Below are positions 31,369 to 42,606 of a stretch of DNA of 64,000 bases, one piece after another. Position numbers and translations under genes: made by a program. Positions within the stretch are counted from its first letter, which is position 1. Each line of letters begins with the position of its first letter. The stretch is taken from the NCBI RefSeq assembly GCF_018402695.1, contig NZ_JAGYIM010000014.1, positions 1 to 64,000 of the forward strand, given 5' to 3'. A model generated the notes under the pieces. The model ran no database searches. It was given only the letters and a program-made list of their open reading frames with translations, and was not told where the DNA came from. This stretch comes from Arsukibacterium sp. (GTDB lineage: Bacteria; Pseudomonadota; Gammaproteobacteria; Enterobacterales; Alteromonadaceae).

Positions 31369-32496
31369 ATGAAAATCACCAGCAACTTTGACAGTGGTAA
31401 TATCGAGATAATAAAAGCCGACGATCCGGCCGATATTCAACTGGCCATTCGTAAAGATAACCAGTCAGATTTTTATCAGTGGTTTCATTTTCGGTTAAAC
31501 AGCCCGCATCCCCAAATGCATAAAATTACCCTCACTAATGCTGCCGGCTCAGCGTACCCCGATGGCTGGCAGGACTACCAGGCGGTGGCTTCGTATGACC
31601 GTCAAACCTGGTTTCGGGTGGAAACCGAGTACGATGGTCAGGCACTAACGATTAATCACTACCCGGAAGCAGAGTCGGTTTATTTTGCTTATTTTGCCCC
31701 TTACAGCTATGAGCGGCATCAGGATTTACTGCATCAGGCACAAAACGACTATAACTGCCAGTTGATAGATCTAGGCGAAACCCTGGATGGCCGTGATATG
31801 AGCCTGCTGGTAATCGGTGAGCCGGACGACAGTAAAAAGAAAATCTGGATCACAGCCCGCCAGCACCCCGGTGAAACCATGGCCGAGTGGTTTATTGAAG
31901 GCTTACTCGATAGACTACTGGACGAAGATGACGGCGTGGCCCGCAGCCTGTTGGCGAAAGCGGTATTTTACATTGTGCCGAATATGAACCCGGATGGCAG
32001 TGTTCGCGGTAATTTACGCACTAATGCCGCCGGTGCTAATTTGAACCGTGAATGGCAAAACCCAACGCTGGATCGCAGCCCGGAAGTGTATCTGGTACGC
32101 CAGAAAATGCTGGAAACCGGCCTGGACATGTTTTTAGATATTCACGGTGATGAAAACCTGCCCTATAACTTTGTTGCCGGCTCTGAGGGCGTGCCTGCAT
32201 ATAACGAACATATGCGCCAGCTGGAACAGGATTTTAAAGCCGCTTTGTTGACAGTGACACCGGAGTTTCAGGTAAAACATGGTTACGACAAGGATGAACC
32301 GGGGCAGGCTAATTTGACGGTTGCTACTAACTGGGTGGCTGAACAGTTTAAATGTCTGGCGTATACCGTGGAAATGCCGTTTAAAGATAATGCTGATTTA
32401 CCCGACGCGGCATTTGGTTGGTCAGATATCCGTTCAATGAAACTGGGCCAGGATAGCCTGAGCGCCATTTTGCAGGTGGTAGATAAGCTACGTTAA
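31369..32496 (+). CDS. M14-family zinc carboxypeptidase (cytosolic type)
   Basis: The 375-residue protein has an N-terminal beta domain (about 1-120) followed by an M14 carboxypeptidase domain of the cytosolic CCP-like branch. Zinc ligands are H166 and E169 in RQHPGETMAEW and H259 in FLDIHGDEN; the catalytic Glu is E335 in TVEMPFKD. NPDGSVRGNLRTNAAGANLNR is the substrate-binding stretch. No signal peptide is present. Members of this branch remove C-terminal residues such as glutamates or act on peptides; the bacterial substrate is unknown. AAAACAGGAACTGAATT precedes the ATG. Confidence 0.9.
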   Translation: MKITSNFDSGNIEIIKADDPADIQLAIRKDNQSDFYQWFHFRLNSPHPQMHKITLTNAAGSAYPDGWQDYQAVASYDRQTWFRVETEYDGQALTINHYPEAESVYFAYFAPYSYERHQDLLHQAQNDYNCQLIDLGETLDGRDMSLLVIGEPDDSKKKIWITARQHPGETMAEWFIEGLLDRLLDEDDGVARSLLAKAVFYIVPNMNPDGSVRGNLRTNAAGANLNREWQNPTLDRSPEVYLVRQKMLETGLDMFLDIHGDENLPYNFVAGSEGVPAYNEHMRQLEQDFKAALLTVTPEFQVKHGYDKDEPGQANLTVATNWVAEQFKCLAYTVEMPFKDNADLPDAAFGWSDIRSMKLGQDSLSAILQVVDKLR

Positions 32497-32550
32497 GGTA
32501 TTCTGGTGGCCAAGCCAGAGAAGTAAAGATTAGAACGAAAGGTAAGTATT

Positions 32551-32874
32551 ATGGCAATTATTTCCTGCCCGTACTGTGGGCAACGAATTTCCGATAAAGC
32601 AACAGCGTGCAGTAAATGCGGTGGCGATCTTAGCAGCAACACGCCAGAGCAACTGGCTGCCATTGAACGGGAGAAGAAAAACCGTAAAATGCAGTCGCTG
32701 ATGAACCAGTCGATGCTGGCCATGGTATTGTTTCTGGGCGGCTTTGGTATTTTATACTGGTGGCAACCGGCAAATCACAGCTACAACCAATATTTATCAA
32801 ATGCAGCGATTGCCCTCGGCTTCTGTTGGTATGTGGTTACCCGGGCCCGTATTATTATGTTGAAGCGAAAGTAG
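32551..32874 (+). CDS. Zinc-ribbon membrane protein
   Basis: The 107-residue protein opens with a zinc ribbon of two CxxC pairs (ISCPYCGQ and CSKCGGDL, residues about 6-24). A charged linker and two hydrophobic segments (about 53-70 and 82-98) follow. AAAGGTAAGTATT supports the start. It is the kind of small zinc-ribbon membrane protein common in gammaproteobacteria, with no assigned function. It lies in the run of plus-strand genes from 29094 to 35885. Confidence 0.8.
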   Translation: MAIISCPYCGQRISDKATACSKCGGDLSSNTPEQLAAIEREKKNRKMQSLMNQSMLAMVLFLGGFGILYWWQPANHSYNQYLSNAAIALGFCWYVVTRARIIMLKRK

Positions 32875-32878
32875 CCTT

Positions 32879-33160
32879 ATGGATTTTAAAGCGTTGGTTA
32901 GCGCTATGGCGCCGGAAACCTATCAAAAACTGGCTGATGCTGTTGCCACCGGACGCTGGGCCGATGGCACAGCACTGACTGAACAACAGAAAGCGCAAAC
33001 CTTACAGCTGGTGATGGCCTATCAGGCTACGGTGCTAAAGTCAGACGAATTATTTACTGTGGGCGCCGATGGTCAGCTAATCCAGAAATCGAAAGCTGAA
33101 CTGAAAAAGCAATTTGACAACAATGATGCAATAGCAAGGTTCGGACACGATGATATTTAA
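32879..33160 (+). CDS. yeaC: YeaC family protein (DUF1315)
   Basis: This 93-residue protein aligns with E. coli YeaC: a start of MAPETYQKLADAVATGRWADG, then LTEQQKAQTLQLVMAYQA, and ending with QKSKAELKKQFD. The family's function is unknown. The gene starts 4 bases after the zinc-ribbon gene and its 3' end overlaps the start of the DUF349 gene by 11 bases, indicating translational coupling. Confidence 0.86.
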   Translation: MDFKALVSAMAPETYQKLADAVATGRWADGTALTEQQKAQTLQLVMAYQATVLKSDELFTVGADGQLIQKSKAELKKQFDNNDAIARFGHDDI

Positions 33161-35885
33161 AAACTGGTTTAAACCGAAGTGGCAACACCCTGATAGTGCC
33201 ACTCGTCAGCAAGCTATTGCCAGCCTGTCTGCCGGCCAGCGCGAGCATAAAGAAATTTTGCACGAACTGGCATTTAACGACAGCAATGAGACTGTGCGGC
33301 GCAGTGCCTTAGAGCACCTGAACGACTTTTCCTTATGGTGGCAGGCAAGTAAGCAAGACAGCAGTGATAAGTTACGTCAGTACGCTGAGCAACAGTTACT
33401 GACCATGCTGCTACAACAGCAAATTTCAGCACCGTTAAAGCGCCAGTTTGTTGCCCAGTGCAACCGGTTAGCATTGCTGGAACAATTAGCCGGGCGGGAA
33501 ACTGACGCCGAAATTCTGTTTAGTGTGTTACAGCGATTAAATAACCCAGAGCTGAATATGGCTGCGCTGACTGGCCAGGTACTGACCATTACCCAGAAAC
33601 AGCAGTTACTGGCACAACTGGATGACCAGAAACAACTGGAAAAGCTCAGTAAAGTGCTAAGTGGCGAACTGGCTCAGCAACTGCAACAAAAAATCAGCCG
33701 GTTGGCTGAGCAAAAGCAAAAGCCATTAAAAGTTCGCAAGGATATAACCCTGCTACTGGCCAGATTAAATGCCTTGCGCGAACGCTATGCAGTTGCTGAG
33801 ATCCCGGCACAACTTGCTGAGTTGCAAGGCCAGTGGCAGCACCTGCAAACGGAGCTGGAATGTCTGCCTGCCATTGAAGCTGTCGGGCTTGCTGAAAAGT
33901 ATCAGCAACTGCGCAGCAAACTGCAAAGCTGGCTGACACCGCAACTGGAGCAACTGGCGCGGGAGAAAGCACAAGCGGAGCAACTGGCAGCCGCTACTGA
34001 ACAGTATCAGCAGTTTTCGGATGCTATTACTGCGCTGACGGCACAATTGACTGAAGCATTGGCTAATGTGGATATCAGTGCAGCCGAAGCTATCGCCGAG
34101 CAGTTAGCAGTTCTGTCTGCGCAGATTACACAAAACACGACTGTCAGTGAATCCCAGCGGAAAAATCTGCTAAAACAGCAACACACTCTGGCCAGTCAGT
34201 TAAGCAGTTTACCGCAAACCGCAGAGAAGCTTAGTCAGGCGTCGAGCTTAGTCAGTGATTGGGCTGCCCAGGTGTTACCGGCAGATCCTACCGAGCTTGC
34301 TGCAGCAAAAGCGCAATTAACTCAGTATAAAAATAACTGGAACACTATCACTGCAGAGTTACCGCTGGCGGTGCCGGCCTCGCTGGCCACTGCAAAGCAA
34401 CAGTTGCAGCAGCAGTGGCAACAGGCTATTGCCGCACTTAGCAACCAGAGCGAACGTGCGGTGCGCCAGTGTCGTAGTAAAATTGCTGAGTTTAAACGGC
34501 TGGACCAGCAGGGCCGCTTTAAAGTGTTATTTGGCTTGTTTAAAGGGATCAGCGCAGATTACGCTGTACTTAACGAGACTGAACAGCAGAAGCTGGCGGC
34601 TGACTATGAGTTTGCCAGTAAGCGGATTACCGAGCTGGCTGACTGGCAGGAATATATTGCCACCCCCCGTAAACAAGAATTGCTGGCACAACTGCAGCAA
34701 CTTGCAACAGCAACCCCGGATGATATTCCAGCCCGGGCCGAACAGGTAAAACAGGCCCGCCAGCAATGGGGCAGTTTTGGTAAAGCGGGAGCAGAGCAGG
34801 AAGCAGAGTTAAATGCCGCCTTTGATGTTGCTTGCGAGCAAGCATATGCGCCGTGTCGGGCGTACTTTGCGGAACAGGATGCCATAAAAGCGGCAAATTT
34901 AACGGTACGTGAACAGATTGTTGCCCAGTTAGAGCAGCTGGCGGCTGCGCAGCCGGACGCAGTAGCACTGGACAGCGGGTTAAAGTCGCTGACTCAGGCC
35001 TGGCAGCAAGCCGGCCCGGTTAAACGTCAGGATTTTCTGGCGGTGCAGGCTCGCTATCAGGCCGCAGTTGAGCCGTTAAAAGCCAGGGCAGCTGAGTTTC
35101 AGCAGCAGGTAGCCGAACAAAAACAAGCGTTGATTAACGAAGCGCAGGCCGCCGTAGCACTTAGCGACAGCAACCAGAGCAGTAAAATACTCAAAGAGTT
35201 GCAACAACGCTGGAAAACACTGGGTTTTGCCGGTAAAAAACATGATCAGCAACTATGGCAGCAATTCCGCCAGGTTTGTGATGGTTTCTTTAATCAGCGT
35301 CAGGCGGCATTTGCCGAGCAGCAGCAACAGCAGCTGGCGCAGGAACAAACGCTGAGCAGCGCGCTTAGCGACATTGCTCAACAGCTACAGTCGTTAACGA
35401 CAGAAAGTACCAGTAGTGAATTTGCCGCGGTGAATGAGCAGCTGCAGCAACTGGATGTCGGGGTTATTGCCAGTGCCCGTAAGCAGCGCGACAACTTGCA
35501 GCAACAACTGGCGGCGTTAATAAAGCAACAGGCCAGTCAGGCGGCGCAGCACGATACGAAAGTGCTATTTGAACAGTTAGCTAAACCAGACGGCAGCTGC
35601 GACAGCTGGCCGGCACAGTTTAAACCGCAAGCTGAGCTGGCCGGTGCGCTGGGGTTAGATCGTAAAGGCTTAACCCAGGCACTTGAGATCGTCAGTGACA
35701 TAAATAGCCCGGAGCAGGAGCGCGCTGAACGTCAGCAAGTACAGCTTACTTTGCTGACCTTAAAGCACAATGCAGGAGAAGTGACTGATAAACACAGCTT
35801 GCTTAAGCATTGGCTGGCGTTTGGACCGGTAGCGGCAGCAGAGCAACATTTAGTAGAGCGGCTTAAGGTCATTTTCTTAAACTAA
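33150..35885 (+). CDS. DUF349-domain coiled-coil protein
   Basis: The 911-residue protein is soluble, very rich in Gln, Ala, Leu and Lys/Glu, and largely helical. Several copies of the DUF349 helical repeat (W-x-x-x-G-x-x-x-x-x-x-x-L-W-x-x-F pattern, for example WKTLGFAGKKHDQQLWQQF near residue 690) lie in the second half. The N-terminal 100 residues resemble a HEAT-like segment (SNETVRRSALEHL). DUF349 proteins are widespread in gammaproteobacteria but have no firm function. The start overlaps yeaC. The 15-bp inverted repeat at 35894-35931 follows its stop. Confidence 0.86.
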   Translation: MIFKNWFKPKWQHPDSATRQQAIASLSAGQREHKEILHELAFNDSNETVRRSALEHLNDFSLWWQASKQDSSDKLRQYAEQQLLTMLLQQQISAPLKRQFVAQCNRLALLEQLAGRETDAEILFSVLQRLNNPELNMAALTGQVLTITQKQQLLAQLDDQKQLEKLSKVLSGELAQQLQQKISRLAEQKQKPLKVRKDITLLLARLNALRERYAVAEIPAQLAELQGQWQHLQTELECLPAIEAVGLAEKYQQLRSKLQSWLTPQLEQLAREKAQAEQLAAATEQYQQFSDAITALTAQLTEALANVDISAAEAIAEQLAVLSAQITQNTTVSESQRKNLLKQQHTLASQLSSLPQTAEKLSQASSLVSDWAAQVLPADPTELAAAKAQLTQYKNNWNTITAELPLAVPASLATAKQQLQQQWQQAIAALSNQSERAVRQCRSKIAEFKRLDQQGRFKVLFGLFKGISADYAVLNETEQQKLAADYEFASKRITELADWQEYIATPRKQELLAQLQQLATATPDDIPARAEQVKQARQQWGSFGKAGAEQEAELNAAFDVACEQAYAPCRAYFAEQDAIKAANLTVREQIVAQLEQLAAAQPDAVALDSGLKSLTQAWQQAGPVKRQDFLAVQARYQAAVEPLKARAAEFQQQVAEQKQALINEAQAAVALSDSNQSSKILKELQQRWKTLGFAGKKHDQQLWQQFRQVCDGFFNQRQAAFAEQQQQQLAQEQTLSSALSDIAQQLQSLTTESTSSEFAAVNEQLQQLDVGVIASARKQRDNLQQQLAALIKQQASQAAQHDTKVLFEQLAKPDGSCDSWPAQFKPQAELAGALGLDRKGLTQALEIVSDINSPEQERAERQQVQLTLLTLKHNAGEVTDKHSLLKHWLAFGPVAAAEQHLVERLKVIFLN

Positions 35886-35893
35886 ACCACCTG

Positions 35894-35931
35894 GCTAACT
35901 GATCAGGGATTAAGCCCCCTGATCAGTTAGC
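35894..35931 (-). terminator. Perfect 15-bp inverted repeat at the ansA 3' end
   Basis: GCTAACTGATCAGGG (35894-35908) and CCCTGATCAGTTAGC (35917-35931) are perfectly complementary around an eight-base loop. One arm encodes the last codons of ansA (LTDQG). On the minus strand, GGTTTAGTTT follows. It lies in the convergent gap between the DUF349 gene and ansA and is likely a shared transcript end, although its T tract is poor. Confidence 0.65.
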
Positions 35932-36935
35932 TCACCGCGTAAATTCTGCTGCATTTTCTGACGGATCTGCGATGCATCTAACGGCTGGCTCAGCAGGTAA
36001 TGCAGCTTAGTCAACGTCGCTTCCAGGGTCATATCAAAGCCACTGATCACGCCGCAGTTTTTCAGGGCATTGCCGGTGGCATAGCCGTCCATATTTACCT
36101 TGCCTTTAAAGCACTGAGTGCAGTTAACCAGAATTTGCCCGCGCTCTGTCGCCGCCTGCAGTACTTTCAGCAGTTCTGGCCGTTGTGGCGCATTACCCAC
36201 GCCGAATGACTTAATGATCAACGCCCGTACCGGGGCATTCAGCATATTGCTGATGACATCGGTGCTGATCCCGGGGTACAGCGTGACAACACTGATTGGT
36301 TGCGGGGTAATTTCAGCAACCTGTAAGTCTGCTACCTTTGCCGGGGCCGGGCTGACTTTGCCTTCAATCAAATCGATGTTAATTCCGGCTTCGAGCAGCG
36401 GTAAAAAATTGGGTGAGGCAAAGGCATTAAAACCATCAGCATCGGCCTTAGTGGCGCGGTTACCGCGAAACAGCTGGTTATTAAAAAATAACGCTACTTC
36501 GGCAATCGGATAGTTGGCCGCCAGATACAGCGCATTAAGCAGATTAACCTGGCCATCAGAGCGAAGCTGGGCCAGCGGAATTTGCGAGCCGGTGATAATC
36601 ACCGGTTTTTGCAGATTCTCCAGCATAAAAGATAACGCTGAGGCGGTGTATGCCATGGTGTCAGTGCCATGCAATACCACAAAGCCATCATACTGCTGAT
36701 AATGCTGCTGAATATCGCTGGCGATATGCTGCCAGTGGGCCGGGGTCATATCTGAAGAGTCGATAACCGGATGATACTCATGAATATCAAACAGGGGCAT
36801 GTCGGGATGAAAAAACTCCGGCATTTGCTTAACTGTGGCACTTAAAAAGCCAGGCACTGGCACAAAGCCCTGACTGGATTGTTGCATGCCAATGGTGCCA
36901 CCGGTATAGGCGACATAAATACGTTTTCTATTCAT
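35910..36935 (-). CDS. ansA: Type I (cytoplasmic) L-asparaginase AnsA
   Basis: AnsA hydrolyses asparagine to aspartate and ammonia in the cytoplasm. The protein from MNRKRIYVAYTGGTIG has 341 residues, close to E. coli AnsA (338). It has both catalytic Thr motifs, YTGGTIGM near the N terminus and HGTDTMAYTASALSF near residue 90, and no signal peptide. The gene follows sppA on the same strand, as in E. coli. A strong terminator for sppA lies directly upstream, its T run abutting an in-frame ATG at 36956; neither that ATG nor 36935 has a good ribosome binding site, so the start is chosen by homology. Confidence 0.93.
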   Translation of the reverse strand: MNRKRIYVAYTGGTIGMQQSSQGFVPVPGFLSATVKQMPEFFHPDMPLFDIHEYHPVIDSSDMTPAHWQHIASDIQQHYQQYDGFVVLHGTDTMAYTASALSFMLENLQKPVIITGSQIPLAQLRSDGQVNLLNALYLAANYPIAEVALFFNNQLFRGNRATKADADGFNAFASPNFLPLLEAGINIDLIEGKVSPAPAKVADLQVAEITPQPISVVTLYPGISTDVISNMLNAPVRALIIKSFGVGNAPQRPELLKVLQAATERGQILVNCTQCFKGKVNMDGYATGNALKNCGVISGFDMTLEATLTKLHYLLSQPLDASQIRQKMQQNLRGELTDQGA

Positions 36936-36954
36936 ATAAGCAATGTTTACCATA

Positions 36955-36984
36955 AAAAATGCCCGCAGAATGGCGGGCATTGTA
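36955..36984 (-). terminator. Terminator or attenuator between sppA and ansA
   Basis: On the minus strand, AATGCCCGC and GCGGGCATT form a perfect stem followed by TTTTTT. It ends 20 bases before the ansA start. Transcription of ansA from the sppA promoter would require read-through. Confidence 0.85.
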
Positions 36985-37003
36985 GTAGAAATTAAGGTAA
37001 CTG

Positions 37004-38884
37004 TCAGTTAACGGTGCAGGTTACACAGTATGAATAGATACCGTTAGGGTCGTTAAACTGGTTCAGAATAACAAAGTCCTGGCGCAGTTGCTTGCTAACC
37101 CGCTGCAGCATCTGTTGCTCTGGCGACGCTTGTGTCTGTGGTAACCAGCCATTTGCCTTGGCACTGCCGAACAATTCTTTCAGCATCTGTTCGGTCGGGC
37201 TTAATTCCTGAGTAATAACCTGTACATCATAGTTATCCAGGCCTGCTTTTTCAGCTGCCGCTGCGATGGCGTCGTCAAAGGTACCCAGTTTATCGACCAG
37301 ACCCAGCTCAAGTGCGGTGCTGCCGGTCCATACCCGGCCCTGGGCCACGGCATCTACTTCAGACACTGACATATTGCGATTGCTGCCAACCATGGTTAAA
37401 AACTCACTGTAACCGCGTTCAATTAATAACTGGAACACATCTTTCGCTTTGTCGTTTAAGCCTTTGTAAAGTGGTAAGCCAGAAGACAGGCCGGCCAGTT
37501 CAGTGGTACCGACGCCATCGACGTTTAAACCCAGGCTATCTAATGAGTTTTCCAGAGTATGTAACAGGCCGAAAATGCCGATTGAACCGGTAATGGTGGT
37601 AGGGGACGCCCAGATCTCATTGGCTGGTGCCGCTATCCAGTAACCGCCTGAGGCTGCCACAGCACCCATAGAGGCGATAACCGGCTTGCCAGCTTCCCGT
37701 AGCAACGCAATTTCCTGACCAATCACTTCTGAAGCGAATGCGCTGCCGCCACCGCTGTCAATCCGCAGTACCACCGCTTTTATTTTGTCATCAAAGCGTG
37801 CCCGGCGTAACAATGCTGCCGTTGAATCGCCACCAATGGTGCCCGCTTTGGCAGAGCCATCAACTATCATGCCCCTTGCTACCACTACCGCGACTTTCGA
37901 GGTTAACGGATTAACAAAATTACTGTTGGCAATGGCGTACTTGGCGTAGTCGTCAAAGCCAACGTGGTTATATACATGCTTGTCATTTTCACCGACGATG
38001 CCAATCAGTTTCTGCCGGAACTGTTCACGGGTGGCAATATTGTCGGCAAAACTATTATTGATAGCATACTGGGCGGTGTCGCCATCGGCAGCCTGCAGCT
38101 TCTGGTATAAAGCGTCATAGGTTTCGTCAAAGTTGCTAATATCAAAGCCACGGCGGCTGCTGACGTCCTGCTTGTAGGTGTCCCACAAATCAGATAGCCA
38201 GGCAATATTGGCTTCTTTGGCGGCTTCAGACATATCGTTGCGCAGGAAAGGCTCTACTGCTGACTTATAAGTGCCGACCCGGAATACATGGGTATTCACT
38301 TTCAGCTTTTCCAATGCCTCTTTGTAGTACATCGGATAGCTGCCATAACCTTCCAGAATAACCGCACCCATTGGGCTTAAGCTGATCTCATCAGCATAGC
38401 TGGCCAGGTAGTACTGGGTTTGACCATAATATGCCCCATGGCTGAATACCTTTTTACCGGCCGCTTTAAAGTCTGCAATTGCGGCGCCAACCCGTTGCAT
38501 TTTATCGATAGAGGCATAGCCTAAACCAGATACATCTAACACCATTGCCTGGATCCGGTTATCCGTTGTCGCGGTTTCAATTACTTTTACAACATCTGAT
38601 ACCAGCATTTCCGGTGATTCTTCACCGGCACCCAGGCTTTCATTGACTGCGGCAGATACCGGGTCTACCCAGCGCTTTTCTTCAACTAAATCACCGTTCA
38701 GGTTTAATACTAAGGCCGCTGTATCGGCAATTTCAACTTCGTCCTCACCGCTGAACATGGCAACCAGTACAAAAGCGACAATCAAGATAAACAGCAGGTT
38801 TAGTACGGTAGAGCGGAAGCCTTTATAGACCCGCCAGATAGCGCCAAAGAAGCGGCGAATTGGACCTTTTTTCGGTTCGGACAT
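37004..38884 (-). CDS. sppA: Signal peptide peptidase SppA (protease IV)
   Basis: SppA degrades cleaved signal peptides at the inner membrane. The 626-residue protein is the long, duplicated gammaproteobacterial type (E. coli 618). It has an N-terminal membrane anchor at about residues 25-45 (VLNLLFILIVAFVLVAMF) and tandem ClpP/crotonase-like domains. The catalytic Lys lies in VGTYKSAVEPF and the nucleophile Ser in MGAVAASGGYWIAA. The C terminus has a Cys pair in SYCVTCTVN, which I have not seen described for E. coli SppA. It is divergent from fadH. Confidence 0.95.
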   Translation of the reverse strand: MSEPKKGPIRRFFGAIWRVYKGFRSTVLNLLFILIVAFVLVAMFSGEDEVEIADTAALVLNLNGDLVEEKRWVDPVSAAVNESLGAGEESPEMLVSDVVKVIETATTDNRIQAMVLDVSGLGYASIDKMQRVGAAIADFKAAGKKVFSHGAYYGQTQYYLASYADEISLSPMGAVILEGYGSYPMYYKEALEKLKVNTHVFRVGTYKSAVEPFLRNDMSEAAKEANIAWLSDLWDTYKQDVSSRRGFDISNFDETYDALYQKLQAADGDTAQYAINNSFADNIATREQFRQKLIGIVGENDKHVYNHVGFDDYAKYAIANSNFVNPLTSKVAVVVARGMIVDGSAKAGTIGGDSTAALLRRARFDDKIKAVVLRIDSGGGSAFASEVIGQEIALLREAGKPVIASMGAVAASGGYWIAAPANEIWASPTTITGSIGIFGLLHTLENSLDSLGLNVDGVGTTELAGLSSGLPLYKGLNDKAKDVFQLLIERGYSEFLTMVGSNRNMSVSEVDAVAQGRVWTGSTALELGLVDKLGTFDDAIAAAAEKAGLDNYDVQVITQELSPTEQMLKELFGSAKANGWLPQTQASPEQQMLQRVSKQLRQDFVILNQFNDPNGIYSYCVTCTVN

Positions 38885-38970
38885 AATAAATTCCTGTATG
38901 AGTTCCTGTAACGGAAGCGAAATGATAGTTTTATTACCGCTATGCTAACCAATTTAGCTGCAAAGACTAA

Positions 38971-41082
<2,112 letters not shown>

Positions 41083-41120
41083 CTGCAGTTAGTTTGCTAC
41101 CCCTTTTTTGTTAAGCGAGC

Positions 41121-41148
41121 CGCACCATCATGGTGCGGTTTTATTTTG
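41121..41148 (+). terminator. Terminator of fadH
   Basis: CCGCACCAT/ATGGTGCGG forms a perfect stem followed by TTTTATTTTG. The remaining 41149-41348 stretch is A/T-rich, presumably the glgC promoter region, with no ORF. Confidence 0.9.
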
Positions 41149-41348
41149 TCATCCTGCTGTAACCCAATTTTCGTTTCCCAACGTTAAAATCTATTGATGG
41201 CCACGGTATAGCGAAAGATCACCGACTTAAGTCTGATTTTGCTATTGGCAAGTCACTTTTCTGGTGCTTTATTTGTTAATGCTGCTATCGTGGTATTAGC
41301 TTTGCAGTACATTTCCATATAATTACAAAGTCATTACAGGGAGTCTTT

Positions 41349-42587
41349 ATGTCAGGAGTGTTAACTATGGTGTTGGCCGGGGGCGAGGGAACCCGTTTGG
41401 CGCCACTTACCGGCATTCGCGCTAAACCGGCGGTGCCATTTGGCGGCAACTACCGGATTGTCGATTTTGTTTTAAACAACTTTGTAAATTCTGACTTGCT
41501 GCAGATTTTTGTGATCACTCAGTTTAAATCGCACTCGTTAATGAAGCACTTAGGCCGCGCCTGGCGGGTAAGTGGTTTAACCAACCGTTTTATTGACCCG
41601 ATACCGGCGCAGATGCAGACCGGCAAGCACTGGTACTTGGGTACTGCTGATGCCATTTATCAGAACTTGCATTTAATAGAAGGGCTGGACCCGGAGCATG
41701 TTTGTGTATTTGGTGGCGACCATATTTATAAAATGGACGTGCGGCAAATGCTCGACTTTCATCGCCACAACAAAGCCAAGCTTACCGTGGCGGCGATACC
41801 GGTGCCGGTAAGTCAGGCCCATGAGTTTGGGGTAATAGAGGTTGATGAGCACGGTAAAATGATTGGCTTTGAAGAAAAGCCGAAAGAAAACCCGAAAACT
41901 ATCCCCGGCCGGCCTGATTTTGTGCTGGCGTCGATGGGTAACTATATTTTTGAAGCACGCTGCTTGGTTGAGGTGCTGGAAGAGGATGCTAAAGTTGCCG
42001 ACTCGAAACATGACTTTGGCCATAATATTATTCCGGGCTTGTATCCGCAGGGTGAAGTGTATGTGTATGACTTCTCCAGCAATCGGATTCGCGGCGAGTC
42101 TGAAAGCAGCGCCGGCTACTGGCGCGATGTTGGTACCATAGATTCCTATTATGAAGCTAATATGGACTTAATTTCGATTAACCCGCCATTTGATGTCTAT
42201 AACCGCTACTGGCCCCTGCGCAGCTATACGCCGCCAATGCCACCGGCCAAATTTGTCCATGATGAAACCAACCGCACCGGTCAGGCGATAAGTTCGATGG
42301 TGGCGTCGGGTTGTATTGTCAGTGGTGCTATCGTGTATCAGTCAATTTTGGGCTACAACGTGCATGTGCATAGCCACAGTTACATCGAGAAGTGTGTGCT
42401 GATGGGCAACAATGATATTGGCCGTGGTTGCCGTATTCGCCGCGCTATTATCGATAAAGACGTAAAAATAGCCCCCGGCACCATTATTGGCGAAGATCCG
42501 GTGCAGGATAAAGCCCGCTTCCATATTTCGCCAGGTGGTGTGGTAGTGATCCCGAAAGGGGCAAAAATCGGTTTTGATGACGCCTGA
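41349..42587 (+). CDS. glgC: Glucose-1-phosphate adenylyltransferase
   Basis: GlgC makes ADP-glucose, the committed step of glycogen synthesis. The 412-residue protein has the nucleotidyltransferase motif LAGGEGTRLAPLT at residues 9-21, KPAVPFGGNYRIVDF, the GTADAIYQN and FGGDHIYKMD active-site segments, and a C-terminal left-handed beta-helix (about 300-400). It is close to the bacterial allosteric enzymes. The ATG follows ACAGGGAGTCTTT. The gene is followed after 19 bases by glgA, so they form an operon. Branching enzyme and phosphorylase genes are not nearby. Confidence 0.96.
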   Translation: MSGVLTMVLAGGEGTRLAPLTGIRAKPAVPFGGNYRIVDFVLNNFVNSDLLQIFVITQFKSHSLMKHLGRAWRVSGLTNRFIDPIPAQMQTGKHWYLGTADAIYQNLHLIEGLDPEHVCVFGGDHIYKMDVRQMLDFHRHNKAKLTVAAIPVPVSQAHEFGVIEVDEHGKMIGFEEKPKENPKTIPGRPDFVLASMGNYIFEARCLVEVLEEDAKVADSKHDFGHNIIPGLYPQGEVYVYDFSSNRIRGESESSAGYWRDVGTIDSYYEANMDLISINPPFDVYNRYWPLRSYTPPMPPAKFVHDETNRTGQAISSMVASGCIVSGAIVYQSILGYNVHVHSHSYIEKCVLMGNNDIGRGCRIRRAIIDKDVKIAPGTIIGEDPVQDKARFHISPGGVVVIPKGAKIGFDDA

Positions 42588-42606
42588 TTAAATTGTTAAG
42601 GAACTT

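Noticed and set aside
31116-31391. Plus-strand ORF of 91 codons overlapping the DUF2960-like gene
   Set aside because: It is a shifted frame of the gene at 31058, which has the better ribosome binding site and family resemblance.
33694-34968. Several minus-strand ORFs of 70-113 codons inside the DUF349 gene
   Set aside because: They arise from the Gln/Ala/Leu-rich repeats of the plus-strand gene and read as low-complexity Cys/Gln/Leu strings.
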